A DNA stretch of 64,000 bases from Azospirillum sp. OGB3 (GCF_014192915.1 NZ_JACHYN010000002.1:434001-498000), one strand, 5' to 3'. Positions 1 to 9,357 are shown, counted from the first letter of the stretch. Translations and numbers: made by a program. The notes: generated from the letters alone by a model not told the origin.

Positions 1-1216
1 GGAACTGCAGCCCGGTGAAACCGTGCTGGAGCGCCGCCGTCCGGAGGTCGAACAGCTCGGCATCCGCGCCGGATCGTTCCGTATCCTGCCGCGCATCGAG
101 ACCGGTCTGACCTATGAAAGCAACGTCTTCGCGACCGAGAACGACACCCGCGACGACTTCATCTGGGTCACCCAGCCGCGCGTCGACGTGCGTTCGGATT
201 TCAATAACCACGCCCTGAACTTCTCGGCCTCCGGCAACATCGGCCGCTTCTTCGACTACTCGTCGGAGAACTACGCCGATTACCGGGCGCAGGTGGACGG
301 CCGCTACGACATCACCCGCGACTCCTCGGTCAGCGGTCTGCTGTTCAGCCGCCGGGACCATGAGGGGCGGTCCGACCCGAACTTCGACGTGACGCTGGGC
401 ACCGGCACCGTGGTGCCGCGCTTCGCGGAGCCGGTGAACTACTTCACCCACGGCGGCGAGGCGTCCTTCAACCAGCGCTTCAACCGCCTGCGCGTCCGCC
501 TGACCGGCGGCGCCCAGTACACCTCCTACCAGGACGCCGAGCTGACCAATGGGCGGACGGAGTCGCAGGAGGACCGCGACCGCTGGAGCTACACGGGCAC
601 CGCCCGCGCCGGCTACGAGTTCATCCAGGGCTACGAGGCCTTCGTTCAGGGCTCCTACAACTGGACTAATTACCGGCTGAGCCAGGATTTCGGCGGCGTC
701 AACCGCGACTCGGAAGGCTACGAGGTCGTCGGCGGCTTGTCCACCGACCTGACCGGCCTGATCAACGGCGAGATCTATGCCGGCTATCTGAGCCGGACCT
801 ACGACGACCCGACGCTGAAGGATTTCGGCGGCTTGGCCGTGGGCGGCCGCCTGAACTGGTCGGTGACCCAGCTCACCTCGGTCACCGGTTCGCTCAGCCG
901 CCAGGTCCGCGAATCGACCTACGCCCGGGGCAGCCAGATCGCGTCGAGCTACAACCGCACCGTCGCCGCCGTCGGCGTCGATCACGAGCTTCTGCGCACC
1001 CTGCTGCTGAACGCCCGCGTGCAGTGGCGCCAGGATGATTTCAACGGCGTGGACCGCACCGACGACGTCTACACGCTGGGGGCCGGCGCCAGCTACCAGC
1101 TCAGCCGCTATGTCTTCGTGAATGGCGGTTACACTTACGAAAAGCGTAACTCGAACCTCAGTGGCTTCGATTATTCCGACAATCTGGTCTATCTGCGCGT
1201 CGGCGCCCAGATGTAA
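1..1216 (+). CDS. outer-membrane beta-barrel protein, polysaccharide-associated (5' partial)
   Basis: The reading frame is already open at base 2, so the true start lies upstream; an internal GTG at 23 is unlikely to be the start. The visible ~404 residues are rich in alternating aromatic/polar beta-strand segments with many Tyr, Arg and Asn and no membrane helices, as in the outer-membrane beta-barrel family found with exopolysaccharide clusters (VpsM/BBP2-like). It ends with an aromatic strand (VYLRVGAQM), as expected for a barrel inserted by the Bam machinery. The next gene encodes a Wza-type export lipoprotein, which supports a role in polysaccharide secretion through the outer membrane. 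The family assignment is from overall character, not a catalytic motif. Confidence 0.75.
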   Translation, partial: ELQPGETVLERRRPEVEQLGIRAGSFRILPRIETGLTYESNVFATENDTRDDFIWVTQPRVDVRSDFNNHALNFSASGNIGRFFDYSSENYADYRAQVDGRYDITRDSSVSGLLFSRRDHEGRSDPNFDVTLGTGTVVPRFAEPVNYFTHGGEASFNQRFNRLRVRLTGGAQYTSYQDAELTNGRTESQEDRDRWSYTGTARAGYEFIQGYEAFVQGSYNWTNYRLSQDFGGVNRDSEGYEVVGGLSTDLTGLINGEIYAGYLSRTYDDPTLKDFGGLAVGGRLNWSVTQLTSVTGSLSRQVRESTYARGSQIASSYNRTVAAVGVDHELLRTLLLNARVQWRQDDFNGVDRTDDVYTLGAGASYQLSRYVFVNGGYTYEKRNSNLSGFDYSDNLVYLRVGAQM

Positions 1217-1237
1217 TCAGTTCGTCCGAAGCATGAC

Positions 1238-1273
1238 AAAGGGGCGCTCATCGGCCGATGGGCGCCCCTTTTG
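1238..1273 (+). terminator. intrinsic terminator after the beta-barrel gene
   Basis: A GC-rich stem (AAGGGGCGC paired with GCGCCCCTT) is followed by TTTT, 22 bases past the stop codon. It separates the barrel gene from the export lipoprotein gene, which therefore probably has its own promoter in 1274-1450. No clear -35/-10 pair was recognised there. Confidence 0.8.
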
Positions 1274-1450
1274 CATTTCCGCCTATACGGTGACGCGAAT
1301 CCTTTTCCTCCGTTGGCGTTACTTCCTCTCCACTTTTTCCCAAGCGCGTGCGAGTTGCTAGTCTCCCTCCGTGACCGCTCAGGGTTTCGGCCGCTCCCTC
1401 CGCGGGCGGCCGGGCCCGATGTCCTCACGAGCTATGGAGAAGGGTTAGGG

Positions 1451-2023
1451 ATGAATCGACGTAACGTGTTCCGCGCGCTCGGAATGACCGTGGTCGCCGC
1501 CGCGATGGTCGGCTGCGCCGGTGGCCAGGATGCCCCTCTCGAACCGCCCGGCGTCGCCCAGATGACGGATTACCGCCTGGGGGCCGGCGACGCGCTGCGC
1601 GTCATCGTCTTCGGCGAGGAGCAGCTCTCCGGCGAGTTCCGCGTCGATGGGTCGGGCAAGGTCGCCATGCCGCTGATCGGCGAGGTGACGGCCCGTGGCC
1701 ACACCCCGCGTGAATTGGAGGCCGACATCTCCAAGCGCCTGTCGCAGGGCTATGTGCGCGATGCCAAGGTCAGTGTCGAGGTGCTGAACCACCGGCCCTT
1801 CTTCATCCTGGGCGAGGTCCGCAACCCCGGCCAGTACCAGTATGTCAACGGCATGACCGCCCTGTCCGCGGTCGCGATGGCTGGCGGCTACACCTACCGC
1901 GCCAAGGAGGACTATGTCCTGATCACCCGCGGGGCCGATCCCAAGAAGGAACTGCGCCGCGCTCCGATCACCACGCCCGTGATGCCCGACGACGTGCTGC
2001 GCGTTCCGGAGCGTTATTTCTGA
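1451..2023 (+). CDS. polysaccharide export lipoprotein (Wza/BexD family)
   Basis: 190 residues. The frame is open further upstream, but the ATG at 1451 has a good ribosome site (GGAGAAGG at 1435) and gives a proper lipoprotein signal: basic MNRRNVFR, a hydrophobic stretch and a lipobox-like MVGC with Cys at residue 22. The mature part starts with DYRLGAGDALRVIVFGEEQL, the Poly_export domain, followed by a SLBB-like part (RPFFILGEVRNPGQYQYVNG). It is short compared with E. coli Wza (~380 residues), as is common for alphaproteobacterial versions. It likely forms part of the outer-membrane channel for exopolysaccharide with the upstream barrel protein. Confidence 0.88.
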   Translation: MNRRNVFRALGMTVVAAAMVGCAGGQDAPLEPPGVAQMTDYRLGAGDALRVIVFGEEQLSGEFRVDGSGKVAMPLIGEVTARGHTPRELEADISKRLSQGYVRDAKVSVEVLNHRPFFILGEVRNPGQYQYVNGMTALSAVAMAGGYTYRAKEDYVLITRGADPKKELRRAPITTPVMPDDVLRVPERYF

Positions 2024-2112
2024 TCGGCAGCCGGTTCCGGACACCCGCCAGACGGCTCATTTGTTTCGGAAGACTGGGGCAGGCGCCCCGCCACCATTCG
2101 ACGCCATGACGA

Positions 2113-2147
2113 TGTCCCTCTTCCCACCGGGAAGAGGGACATTTTTT
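2113..2147 (+). terminator. strong intrinsic terminator
   Basis: A perfect 13-bp stem (TGTCCCTCTTCCC and its complement) with an ACC loop is followed by six T. It closes the polysaccharide export transcript and lies between converging genes. Confidence 0.92.
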
Positions 2148-2174
2148 GCGCGGGAGCCCTTCCCGCCGCGGCGG

Positions 2175-2447
2175 TCACCCGTCGTCGCGGGTGCCCTCGC
2201 CGAAGGGGAGGTCGCCCTTGCGGTAGGCGTCGGCTCCCTTGGAGTGACCGGAGGGCGCGCGGCCATCGGGCGGGGCGTGGTCGTGATCGCTGGCGGCGGG
2301 GGGCGGACGGGTGCCCGCCGCCTCGTCGTCGGTGCCCAGCGGGGCCGCCGCGGGGTCCGAGGCGGGGATTTTGTCGCCGGTCAAACCCTTGTCGATGGCG
2401 TCGCGCAGGCGCTGCGCCCCGGCGTTGGGTGTATCGGGCTTTTCCAT
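2175..2447 (-). CDS. small hydrophilic protein of unknown function
   Basis: 90 residues from the ATG at 2447. The N-terminus (MEKPDTPNAGAQRLRDAIDKG) looks like a short amphipathic helix. The rest is Pro/Asp/Gly/His-rich and probably disordered, with PPPAASDHDHAPPDG and a C-terminus ending KGDLPFGEGTRDDG. No signal peptide, membrane segment or Cys. It lies downstream of the hemerythrin gene on the same strand. I do not recognise the family. Support is compositional only, so it might not be a gene. Confidence 0.5.
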   Translation of the reverse strand: MEKPDTPNAGAQRLRDAIDKGLTGDKIPASDPAAAPLGTDDEAAGTRPPPAASDHDHAPPDGRAPSGHSKGADAYRKGDLPFGEGTRDDG

Positions 2448-2500
2448 AGGGGAAACCTGAATCGGTTGCGGGAAGGAACTGTCCCTCCTTCCAACCGGTG

Positions 2501-2535
2501 CCCCCAGTTGCGGTTCCCCCAGTCGCGGTTCCCCC
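2501..2535. repeat. short tandem repeat, 15-bp unit
   Basis: CCCCCAGTTGCGGTT is repeated as CCCCCAGTCGCGGTT and followed by CCCCC, about 2.3 copies, between the hemerythrin gene and the small protein gene. A hairpin of GGAAGGA with TCCTTCC lies next to it at 2471-2491. Function unknown. Confidence 0.7.
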
Positions 2536-2557
2536 TGGGCGGGGTGGGGCGGCCGCT

Positions 2558-3016
2558 TCAGGAGCGCAGGGCGTCCCGGTCCGCCTCGTCCAGGCTGTCG
2601 AGCCAGTCGTCCATGGCGATCATCGGCGGCTCGTCGCCGGCTCGCCGGGCGGCCTCCACCAGTTCGGTGTCGGCGGTGTTGGAATGGACGATGAACCACA
2701 GCATCAGCCGATTCGCATCGTCGTCGCTCAACGAACCGCCGCGTTCAGCGGTTGCGATCAGGGCGTCGATGTTGGCGAGGTAGTTGCGGTGGGCCTGCTC
2801 GTGCCGTTCCCGCCGTTCCACAGCCAGGATGGCCATCTCTGCCGTCTCCGTGGCGAAATGCCCGGCCACCTCGTGCCGAAGCGCGGTCAACTCCGCAAGC
2901 CCGACCGGACCGCCCCCGGTCATCGCCGAAAGCAGATCGAGAATGGCGCCATGCTCCGCGTCGATGACGCCGGAACCGGTCGGGATGAGGGAGCCGCCGT
3001 TGGGCGCGTGCGTCAT
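2558..3016 (-). CDS. bacteriohemerythrin (hemerythrin-domain protein)
   Basis: 152 residues, one hemerythrin four-helix bundle. All seven di-iron ligands can be placed: His22 (DAEHGAIL), His53 and Glu57 (HFATE), His72 and His76 (RHEQAHRNYL), and His111 with Asp116 (LWFIVHSNTADTEL). It should bind O2 (or NO) reversibly at a non-haem di-iron site in the cytoplasm; no fused signalling domain is present. Such single-domain proteins are common in microaerophilic alphaproteobacteria. The ATG at 3016 was chosen because the helix A motif starts at the usual distance from it. It may be co-transcribed with the small protein gene downstream. Confidence 0.88.
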   Translation of the reverse strand: MTHAPNGGSLIPTGSGVIDAEHGAILDLLSAMTGGGPVGLAELTALRHEVAGHFATETAEMAILAVERRERHEQAHRNYLANIDALIATAERGGSLSDDDANRLMLWFIVHSNTADTELVEAARRAGDEPPMIAMDDWLDSLDEADRDALRS

Positions 3017-3050
3017 GGGCGGGGCCGGGCGTCAGTCTGCTGGGAGGGGG

Positions 3051-3126
3051 TGGTGCCGGTTGCAGGGCTCGAACCCGCGACCTTCGGTTTACAAAACCGC
3101 TGCTCTACCAACTGAGCTAAACCGGC
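3051..3126 (-). tRNA. tRNA-Thr (TGT)
   Basis: 76 nt with encoded CCA. The acceptor stem GCCGGTT pairs with AACCGGC. D-arm GCTCAGTTGGTAGAGC, anticodon loop TTTGTAA giving anticodon TGT, and a standard T-arm GGTTCGAGCC are all visible on the minus strand. Confidence 0.96.
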
Positions 3127-3217
3127 ATGCCGCTCGGCCAGACCGCGGCGGGCGCCTACAGTAGCGTCCCGCGCGGCCGGCAGCAAGCCTCACCTGTGCG
3201 GCGCGAAGGGCGACGCC

Positions 3218-4069
3218 TCAGCGCAGCCGGGCGACCTCGTAGAGGGCGACAGCGGCGGCGTTGGACACGTTCAGGCTGCCCACCGGACCCTGGGTCGGCA
3301 GACGGGCGATGATGTCGCAGCGCTCCATGGTCAGGCGGCGCAGGCCGGCGCCCTCCGCCCCCAGCACCAACGCGGTGCGGCCGGTCAGGTTGCACTGGGC
3401 GAGCGTGCTCTTGCCCGACTCGGCGAGGCCGACGGTCCAGAAGCCCGCCTGCTGGAGGTCGGCCAGCGCGCGGGCGAGGTTGGTCACGCGGACCAGCGGC
3501 ACCGACTCCAGCGCGCCCGAGGCGCTCTTGGCGAGCACGCCAGTGGTCTCCGGGGCGTTGCGCTCCGTCACCACCACCGCCTTGGCGCCGAAGGCCGAAG
3601 CGGAGCGCAGGACCGCGCCGACGTTGTGCGGGTCGGTCACCTGGTCGAGGACAACGATGAGCGCCGACGGATCCGAATCGGCCTCCGCGCAGATGTCCTC
3701 GATCCCGATCTCCTCCAGGGGCGCGACGTCCAGCGCCACGCCCTGGTGCACGGCGCCCGCCGGCAGCATGCGGTCGAGGTCGTTGCGGTCGGCCGGCATC
3801 AGGCCCGGGCGCTGCAGCCCGCGGGCCTTGGCCTGGGCCAGGACCGGCTCCAGGGCGGCGCGGCCCGCCTCGGTCGCGATCAGGCGGTGGATGCGCCGCT
3901 CCGGGTTCAGCCACGCCGCCGACACCGGGTGCAGACCGTAGAGCAGGACGCCCTGCGCGCCGCGCCCGGAGGAGCGGTCACCGCGCGACTCGCGTTGGGA
4001 CGGGGAAGGGCCCTTGGATGGGGCAGGGGGCTGGCCGTGGGGCGCGAATGGCTTCTTCGAACGGGTCAT
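3218..4069 (-). CDS. rlmB: 23S rRNA (guanosine-2'-O-)-methyltransferase, RlmB/TrmH type
   Basis: 283 residues, SPOUT-fold 2'-O-methyltransferase. A ~45-residue Pro/Lys/Arg-rich N-terminal tail precedes the substrate-binding domain (VLLYGLHPVSAAWLNPERRI). The catalytic domain shows motif 1 (DQVTDPHNVGAVLRSASAFG, with the conserved Asn and Arg), motif 2 (LVLGAEGAGLRRL) and motif 3 (SLNVSNAAAVALYEVAR), the trefoil-knot S-adenosylmethionine site. In E. coli the enzyme modifies G2251 of 23S rRNA; that exact target is inferred. It is followed by tRNA-Thr on the same strand and divergent from the tRNA-Tyr unit. Confidence 0.92.
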   Translation of the reverse strand: MTRSKKPFAPHGQPPAPSKGPSPSQRESRGDRSSGRGAQGVLLYGLHPVSAAWLNPERRIHRLIATEAGRAALEPVLAQAKARGLQRPGLMPADRNDLDRMLPAGAVHQGVALDVAPLEEIGIEDICAEADSDPSALIVVLDQVTDPHNVGAVLRSASAFGAKAVVVTERNAPETTGVLAKSASGALESVPLVRVTNLARALADLQQAGFWTVGLAESGKSTLAQCNLTGRTALVLGAEGAGLRRLTMERCDIIARLPTQGPVGSLNVSNAAAVALYEVARLR

Positions 4070-4146
4070 GGTGTCCGGCTGGAGGGGGCAGGGCTAAGCC
4101 CGCCGCGGTTATTCACAGTTTTCTGGTTTGGACTGCTTCAGACGTG

Positions 4147-4174
4147 TTGACAAGGCCTGAAAAATTCTCATAGT
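4147..4174 (+). promoter_or_regulatory. sigma-70 promoter for the tRNA-Tyr/tRNA-Gly/tuf1 unit
   Basis: TTGACA at 4147-4152, a 16-base spacer, then CATAGT at 4169-4174, about 40 bases before tRNA-Tyr. The -35 is perfect and the -10 matches 4 of 6. Position and strand fit transcription of the tRNAs and tuf1. Confidence 0.65.
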
Positions 4175-4213
4175 GCCGAACTCCGCGGCGGGCATGTCCC
4201 GCAGCGGACCTGA

Positions 4214-4299
4214 GGAAGGGTGGCCGAGTGGTTAAAGGCAGCAGACTGTAAATCTGCCCGCGTAAGCGTACGCTGGTTCAAATCCAGCCCCTTCCACCA
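4214..4299 (+). tRNA. tRNA-Tyr (GTA)
   Basis: 86 nt with encoded CCA, a class II tRNA with a long variable arm (CCGCGTAAGCGTACG region). Acceptor GGAAGGG pairs with CCCTTCC; anticodon loop CTGTAAA gives GTA. Confidence 0.96.
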
Positions 4300-4363
4300 C
4301 TACATTCCACGGCTTGTCCGTGATCGCGTTTCCCGGTCGATAGCGCCGGGCGGGGCATGGCAG

Positions 4364-4437
4364 GCGGGTGTAGCTCAATGGTAGAGCAGAAGCCTTCCAA
4401 GCTTACGACGGGGGTTCGATTCCCCTCACCCGCTCCA
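4364..4437 (+). tRNA. tRNA-Gly (TCC)
   Basis: 74 nt with encoded CCA. Acceptor GCGGGTG pairs with CACCCGC, D-arm GCTCAATGGTAGAGC, anticodon loop CTTCCAA (TCC), T-arm GGGGTTCGATTCCCC. It lies 64 bases after tRNA-Tyr and 81 bases before tuf1, the tRNA-tuf arrangement common in proteobacteria. Confidence 0.96.
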
Positions 4438-4518
4438 ATCCCCCCGCGCTAAGGGAAATGTCGGTCTCGGCCGGGCCATTGTGTGCGTCCGGAACGTCGG
4501 GAACGAAAGACCAAAGCG

Positions 4519-5712
<1,194 letters not shown>

Positions 5713-5798
5713 AAAGGAGTCGGTCCCGCCGCCGTTCCCTCGTGGTTCGGCGGCAGGATCGGTCCCTGTCGTTTTCGGCGTGCCGGCCGATAAAAAGG

Positions 5799-5828
5799 CT
5801 GGCAAGCCACGCGGCTATGCGCTATAAG
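5799..5828 (+). promoter_or_regulatory. candidate promoter for tRNA-Trp/secE/nusG
   Basis: CTGGCA (5799-5804), an 18-base spacer and TATAAG (5823-5828) lie 36 bases before tRNA-Trp. A GCCGCCG...CGGCGGC hairpin at 5731-5758 precedes it and might end part of the tuf1 transcript. Only moderately close to consensus. Confidence 0.45.
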
Positions 5829-5863
5829 CTCGGCTCCCCGCAGGGGGTAGAGCCTGCGGCGAT

Positions 5864-5939
5864 AGGAGTGTAGCTCAATTGGTAGAGCACCGGTCTCCAA
5901 AACCGGGGGCTGGGGGTTCGAGCCCCTCCACTCCTGCCA
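5864..5939 (+). tRNA. tRNA-Trp (CCA)
   Basis: 76 nt with encoded 3' CCA. Acceptor AGGAGTG pairs with CACTCCT, anticodon loop TCTCCAAAA contains CCA, T-arm GGGGGTTCGAGCCCC. It precedes secE, the conserved alphaproteobacterial order. Confidence 0.96.
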
Positions 5940-6008
5940 CGCCGTACCGAACAAGAACGGGCCGCTGACCGCGCCCTACACGTCGCACCGGAGCCCGCAC
6001 GGTCTACG

Positions 6009-6206
6009 ATGGCTAAAGTGAACCCCGCAGAATTCGCGCGCGACGTCCGCCGCGAGGTGGCCAAGGTCACCTGGCCGACCCGCAAGGAAACCGGCGTGAC
6101 GACCGCCATGGTGTTCGTCATGGTGGTGCTGGCTTCGCTGTTCTTCCTCGTCGTGGATCAGGTGCTGGCCTTCGCCGTCCGTATGATCCTTGGGCTGGGA
6201 GCCTGA
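6009..6206 (+). CDS. secE: preprotein translocase subunit SecE
   Basis: 65 residues, the short single-span form of SecE. The cytoplasmic amphipathic helix carries the conserved EVAKVTWPTRKET motif (residues 16-28) and is followed by one membrane helix (VFVMVVLASLFFLVVDQVLAF). It clamps SecY in the inner-membrane translocon. Next gene nusG starts 5 bases after the stop, so they are co-transcribed. Confidence 0.96.
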   Translation: MAKVNPAEFARDVRREVAKVTWPTRKETGVTTAMVFVMVVLASLFFLVVDQVLAFAVRMILGLGA

Positions 6207-6211
6207 TCGCC

Positions 6212-6742
6212 ATGGCCGCGCGCTGGTACGTCGTTCACGTCTATTCGGGCTTCGAAAAGAAGGTTTCCCAGGCCATCCGCGAGAAGGCGGCTCAGAAGGG
6301 TCTGGAAGACAAGTTCGAAGAAATCCTGGTGCCGACCGAGGAAGTGGTCGAGGTGCGCCGGGGTTCCAAGATCAACACCGAGCGGAAGTTCTTCCCCGGC
6401 TACGTCCTCATCAAGATGGATTTGACGGACGAGTCCTGGCATCTCGTGAAGAACACGCCGAAGGTTACCGGCTTCCTGGGTGGCGGCGGCAAGCCGCAGC
6501 CGATCAGCCAGCGCGAAGCCGAGCGGATCATCCATCAGGTGCAGGAAGGCTTTGAGCGCCCCAAGCCCTCGATCACCTTCGAGGTGGGCGAGCAGGTTCG
6601 TGTGAGCGACGGCCCCTTCACCTCCTTCAACGGCACCGTCGAGGAAGTCGACGAGGAGAAGGCCCGCCTCAAGGTGGCGGTGTCGATCTTCGGCCGCTCC
6701 ACGCCGGTCGAGCTGGAATACACCCAGGTCGAGAAGGTCTGA
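6212..6742 (+). CDS. nusG: transcription termination/antitermination factor NusG
   Basis: 176 residues. The NGN domain (WYVVHVYSGFEKKVSQAIREK; FFPGYVLIKM) binds RNA polymerase; the KOW domain begins near residue 124 (FEVGEQVRVSDGPFTSFNGTVEEVD) and contacts Rho or ribosomal S10. Length and order are as in the family. It sits between secE and rplK, with a strong hairpin just after its stop. Confidence 0.97.
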   Translation: MAARWYVVHVYSGFEKKVSQAIREKAAQKGLEDKFEEILVPTEEVVEVRRGSKINTERKFFPGYVLIKMDLTDESWHLVKNTPKVTGFLGGGGKPQPISQREAERIIHQVQEGFERPKPSITFEVGEQVRVSDGPFTSFNGTVEEVDEEKARLKVAVSIFGRSTPVELEYTQVEKV

Positions 6743-6758
6743 GACCAATCGTTTTCCC

Positions 6759-6790
6759 GGAGCACGTGATGAACAGTCACGTGCTCCTTT
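6759..6790 (+). terminator. intrinsic terminator/attenuator between nusG and rplK
   Basis: A perfect 11-bp stem (GGAGCACGTGA with its complement, loop TGAACAG) is followed by a short T-run (TTTC). It lies 17 bases after nusG and ~87 bases before rplK. Either it ends the secE-nusG transcript or it lets only part of it through into rplK. Confidence 0.8.
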
Positions 6791-6876
6791 CTGCTGCGGA
6801 AGGCCCGCCATAGCCGCACCGCAAAGCCCCGCGACGCCGGACAGCGTATCGAGGCGTCGTATCTGGAGGTTGTGAC

Positions 6877-7311
6877 ATGGCAAAGAAAATCGTCGGCTTC
6901 ATCAAGCTGCAGGTTCCGGCCGGCAAGGCGAATCCGTCGCCGCCCATCGGCCCGGCGCTCGGTCAGCGCGGCCTGAACATCATGGAGTTCTGCAAGGCGT
7001 TCAACGCCAAGACGCAGGACCTGGAAGTCGGTATGCCGATCCCGGTGGTCATCACCGCCTACGGCGACCGTACCTTCACCTTCGTCACGAAGACCCCGCC
7101 GGTCAGCTACTTCCTGAAGAAGGCCGCTGGCATCGACAAGGGCTCGCAGACCACCGGCAAGGGCGCTTTCGCCGGCAAGATCACGAAGACCCAGATTCGT
7201 GACATCGCCGAGAAGAAGATGAAGGACCTGAACGCCCACGACGTCGAGGCGGCCGCGAGCATGATCGCTGGTTCCGCCCGCTCGATGGGCCTCGAAGTGG
7301 TGGAGGGCTGA
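6877..7311 (+). CDS. rplK: 50S ribosomal protein L11
   Basis: 144 residues, full family length. The proline-rich N-terminal domain ([26 protein letters not shown], broken by the usual PP motif) binds factor EF-G and RelA in the GTPase centre. The C-terminal rRNA-binding domain carries [10 protein letters not shown] and ends in [10 protein letters not shown]. The ribosome site GGAGG lies before ATG 6877. rplA starts 4 bases after the stop. Confidence 0.97.
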   Translation: MAKKIVGFIKLQVPAGKANPSPPIGPALGQRGLNIMEFCKAFNAKTQDLEVGMPIPVVITAYGDRTFTFVTKTPPVSYFLKKAAGIDKGSQTTGKGAFAGKITKTQIRDIAEKKMKDLNAHDVEAAASMIAGSARSMGLEVVEG

Positions 7312-7315
7312 TCCC

Positions 7316-8017
7316 ATGGCGAAGCTCGGCAAGCGTCTGACCGATTCCTACAAGAAGGTCGACCGCGAGGCGCTCTACTCCCTGGAAGGCGCCGTCTCCC
7401 TGATCAAGGGCCTGCCCAAGGCGAAGTTCGATGAGACCATCGAAATCGCCATGAACCTGGGCATCGACCCGCGCCACGCCGACCAGATGGTCCGCGGCGT
7501 GGTGAACCTGCCGAACGGCACCGGCAAGACCGTGCGCGTCGCCGTGTTCGCCAAGGGCACCAAGGCGGACGACGCCCTGGCCGCCGGCGCGGACATCGTC
7601 GGCGCCGACGATCTGGCCGAGAAGATCCTGGCCGGCAACATCGACTTCGACCGCTGCATCGCGTCCCCGGACATGATGGGCGTCGTCGGCAAGCTCGGTA
7701 AGGTGCTCGGCCCGCGCGGCCTGATGCCGAACCCGAAGCTCGGCACCGTGACCCCGGACGTGGCCGGCGCCGTGAAGGCCGCCAAGGCCGGCGCCGTGGA
7801 GTTCCGCGCCGAGAAGACCGGCATCGTGCACGCCGGCGTCGGCAAGGCCAGCTTCTCGGAAGAGGCTCTGGTGCAGAACATCCGCGCCTTCGTGGATGCC
7901 ATCACCCGCGCCAAGCCGACCGGTGCCAAGGGCCAGTACCTGCTGAAGGTCTCGCTGTCCTCGACCATGGGTCCGGGCCTGAAGCTGGATCTGTCCACTC
8001 TGGCCGCCACGGCCTGA
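7316..8017 (+). CDS. rplA: 50S ribosomal protein L1
   Basis: 233 residues, full length. It contains the family signature around [21 protein letters not shown] (residues ~123-143) and the N-terminal [21 protein letters not shown]. It forms the L1 stalk that moves E-site tRNA, and in E. coli represses the L11 operon. Tight coupling with rplK suggests translational coupling here too. Confidence 0.97.
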   Translation: MAKLGKRLTDSYKKVDREALYSLEGAVSLIKGLPKAKFDETIEIAMNLGIDPRHADQMVRGVVNLPNGTGKTVRVAVFAKGTKADDALAAGADIVGADDLAEKILAGNIDFDRCIASPDMMGVVGKLGKVLGPRGLMPNPKLGTVTPDVAGAVKAAKAGAVEFRAEKTGIVHAGVGKASFSEEALVQNIRAFVDAITRAKPTGAKGQYLLKVSLSSTMGPGLKLDLSTLAATA

Positions 8018-8030
8018 GTGACCTGAGTTT

Positions 8031-8060
8031 CGCCGCCGGTTTCCTCGGGAACCGGCGGCG
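8031..8060 (+). promoter_or_regulatory. stable hairpin between rplA and rplJ
   Basis: An 11-bp perfect stem (CGCCGCCGGTT with AACCGGCGGCG, 8-base loop) starts 14 bases after rplA. No T-run follows, so processing or partial pausing is more likely than termination. Confidence 0.6.
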
Positions 8061-8150
8061 ATCGGGTGTCCCTGCGGGGATGCCCACCCTGTCCAAGACC
8101 GCTGGTGCCGACGTCTCTCCGGAGATCGAAGCTTAAACCCGCCAGAGCAG

Positions 8151-8284
8151 ACAGGAGTTGAACCGTTAACCACGCGGGCTTGCCCGCGGTTCAGGAACGG
8201 CTCGAACTTCTGGGACAGGTTCGCCGGGGCCTCCGACCGCAAGGAAAGGGGTCCCTCGTAAACCTCTGTGCAAGGAGGCGATCC
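8151..8284 (+). promoter_or_regulatory. rplJ leader (probable L10(L12)4-binding region)
   Basis: The 267 bases between rplA and rplJ are non-coding. The part next to rplJ can fold into several GC-rich arms and leads into the ribosome site AAGGAGG at 8272. In bacteria generally the rplJL leader binds the L10-L12 complex for autogenous control. The role here is inferred from position and length; I did not match it base by base to the known RNA family. Confidence 0.5.
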
Positions 8285-8803
8285 GTGGATCGTACACAAA
8301 AAGAAGCGACGATCGCGGACCTGCAGTCGAAGCTCCAGGAAACGGGCCTGGTGGTGGTCACCCACCATCTCGGCCTGACGGTGGCGGAAGTCACCGACCT
8401 GCGTGGCAAGATTCGGGCCGCGGGCGCGAGCTTCAAGGTGACGAAGAACCGGCTCGCCCGCCGCGCCCTTCAGGGCACGCAGTTCGAAGGTCTGGACGGT
8501 CTCTTCAAGGGACCGACCGCGATCGCCTACTCGAAGGATCCCGTCGCGGCCGCCAAGGTGGTGGCCGACTACGCGAAGACCAACGAGAAGCTGAAGATCG
8601 TCGGTGCCGCTCTCGGCGACCAGATCCTCGACGCGGAGGGAGTGAAGGCTCTCGCCACGCTCCCGTCGCTGGACGAACTGCGCGCCAAGCTCGTGGGCAT
8701 GATCCAGACCCCGGCGACCCGCATCGCCGGCGTTCTCCAGGCTCCGGGCGGCCAGGTCGCCCGTGTGCTGGCGGCCTACGCGAAGAAGGACGAGGCGGCC
8801 TGA
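8285..8803 (+). CDS. rplJ: 50S ribosomal protein L10
   Basis: 172 residues starting at GTG 8285 ([17 protein letters not shown]), six bases after a perfect AAGGAGG. The frame is open further upstream, but this start matches the family. The conserved globular part ([26 protein letters not shown]) binds 23S rRNA and the C-terminal helix ([21 protein letters not shown]) carries the L7/L12 dimers of the stalk. Confidence 0.96.
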   Translation: MDRTQKEATIADLQSKLQETGLVVVTHHLGLTVAEVTDLRGKIRAAGASFKVTKNRLARRALQGTQFEGLDGLFKGPTAIAYSKDPVAAAKVVADYAKTNEKLKIVGAALGDQILDAEGVKALATLPSLDELRAKLVGMIQTPATRIAGVLQAPGGQVARVLAAYAKKDEAA

Positions 8804-8860
8804 GCCGCATCCGTCTAGCTGTCTACCCATCCCAGAACATCGAGTTGTTGGAGCATCAAA

Positions 8861-9235
8861 ATGGCTGATCTGCAGAAGCTGGTCGACGATCTCTCGGCCC
8901 TGACCGTCATCGAGGCCGCCGAGCTGTCGAAGCTGCTGGAAGAGAAGTGGGGCGTCTCCGCCGCCGCTCCGGTGGCCGTTGCCGCCGCCGGTCCGGCCGC
9001 CGCCGCCGCCCCGGTCGAAGAGCAGACCGAGTTCAACGTGATCCTCGCCGACGCCGGCGACAAGAAGATCAACGTGATCAAGGAAGTCCGCGCCATCACC
9101 GGCCTGGGCCTGAAGGAAGCCAAGGACCTGGTCGAAGGCGCTCCGAAGCCGGTCAAGGAAGGCGTGTCGAAGGACGAGGCCGCCAAGATCAAGAAGCAGC
9201 TTGAAGAGGCCGGCGCGAAGGTCGATATTAAGTAA
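8861..9235 (+). CDS. rplL: 50S ribosomal protein L7/L12
   Basis: 124 residues. N-terminal dimerisation helices ([24 protein letters not shown]), an Ala/Pro-rich hinge (~residues 33-53), and the factor-binding C-terminal domain ([41 protein letters not shown]). The hinge is long runs of GCC/GCG codons. It recruits translation GTPases to the stalk. Confidence 0.97.
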   Translation: MADLQKLVDDLSALTVIEAAELSKLLEEKWGVSAAAPVAVAAAGPAAAAAPVEEQTEFNVILADAGDKKINVIKEVRAITGLGLKEAKDLVEGAPKPVKEGVSKDEAAKIKKQLEEAGAKVDIK

Positions 9236-9268
9236 GACCGTCTTGCTGCGACGGATAAGACATATCCA

Positions 9269-9318
9269 CGCCGGACGGCGGCTGGTCCCCGAGGGGGCCC
9301 GCCGCCGCACGGCGTTTT
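9269..9318 (+). terminator. terminator-like hairpin after rplL
   Basis: A stem built from CGCCG and GGCGG with CCGCC and CGGCG, interrupted by internal loops, is followed by TTTT. With the next hairpin it forms a double attenuator between the ribosomal-protein genes and rpoB. Confidence 0.6.
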
Positions 9319-9328
9319 CTGCCTTCCA

Positions 9329-9357
9329 CCGGACCGGGCTTCCCGGTCCGGCTCTTT
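9329..9357 (+). terminator. terminator/attenuator between rplL and rpoB
   Basis: A perfect 10-bp stem CCGGACCGGG with a CTT loop, followed by CTCTTT. E. coli has a partial attenuator at the same junction that lowers rpoBC expression relative to rplJL; the same role is inferred here. Confidence 0.75.

Noticed and set aside
5822-6121. Minus-strand frame across tRNA-Trp and secE
   Set aside because: It runs through a tRNA gene and secE, so it is a shadow.
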